Shown piece by piece: positions 5,637 through 5,638 of a stretch of DNA of 5,638 bases. Where the stretch lies: positions 1-5,638 of the forward strand of contig CAMEGD010000086.1 in assembly GCA_945916025.1 (NCBI GenBank). Direction: 5' to 3'. A program made the position numbers and the translations under genes. Source of the DNA: an uncultured Clostridia bacterium (GTDB lineage: Bacteria; Bacillota; Clostridia; Tissierellales; Peptoniphilaceae). Below the pieces are notes generated by a model, which saw only the letters and a list, made by a program, of their open reading frames with translations, searched no databases and was not told the DNA's origin. The stretch's first letter is position 1. The number at the start of each line of letters is the position of its first letter.

Positions 5637-5638
5637 TA

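Noticed and set aside
1..5638. CRISPR array, insertion sequence, phage genes, toxin-antitoxin or defence module
   Set aside because: No regularly spaced repeats, transposase or integrase motifs, or paired small genes were seen. All coding space is filled by recognisable chromosomal families.

Overview
The window looks like a chromosomal segment of a low-GC Gram-positive anaerobe. AT-rich intergenic DNA, strong AGGAGG ribosome binding sites, TATAAT-type promoters, intrinsic terminators before T-runs, and Arg codons that are AGA/AGG (mostly AGG) in the parts I read codon by codon all fit Firmicutes. The overall feel is of Tissierellia/Peptoniphilaceae (Anaerococcus- or Peptoniphilus-like), but that is a codon-style inference and not a marker-gene identification.

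Layout: (1) 1-525, minus strand, is the N-terminal part of a membrane-anchored S41-family peptidase that runs off the left edge. (2) 644-1810, minus, is an alanine racemase-type PLP enzyme. (3) 1933-3174, minus, is an SPFH/Band 7 protein with two C-terminal zinc ribbons (COG4260/YdjI-like). (4) 3305-4624, minus, is a membrane-anchored HtrA/DegP-type serine protease with one PDZ domain. (5) 4755-5441, plus, is a UlaG-like metallo-beta-lactamase-fold hydrolase, divergent from htrA. (6) 5560-5636, plus, is tRNA-Arg(CCT) with an encoded CCA end and a near-consensus promoter. No stretch over 300 bases lacks a gene; the gaps hold promoters and terminators.

The region is strongly punctuated. Each of the four complete protein genes has a recognisable -10 element and an adjacent downstream hairpin/T-run terminator, so they look monocistronic. 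The htrA and SPFH promoters share a nearly identical 17-nt element around the -10 (GTTAWGGGTATAATAWT), while alr and the MBL gene share a different 14-nt extended -10 (TTTGTGTTATAATA). Functionally the minus-strand genes lean towards the cell envelope: cell-wall D-amino acid supply, membrane-associated scaffold, surface protein quality control, and a surface S41 protease. This is a plausible envelope-maintenance neighbourhood, not a proven system.

The most unusual points are the S41 gene, whose only well-placed start codon is ATA and which has Tyr where I would expect a catalytic His, and the racemase, whose PLP-lysine motif and C-terminal active-site segment depart from the alanine racemase consensus. 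I see no CRISPR array, insertion sequence, phage gene or clear defence system.
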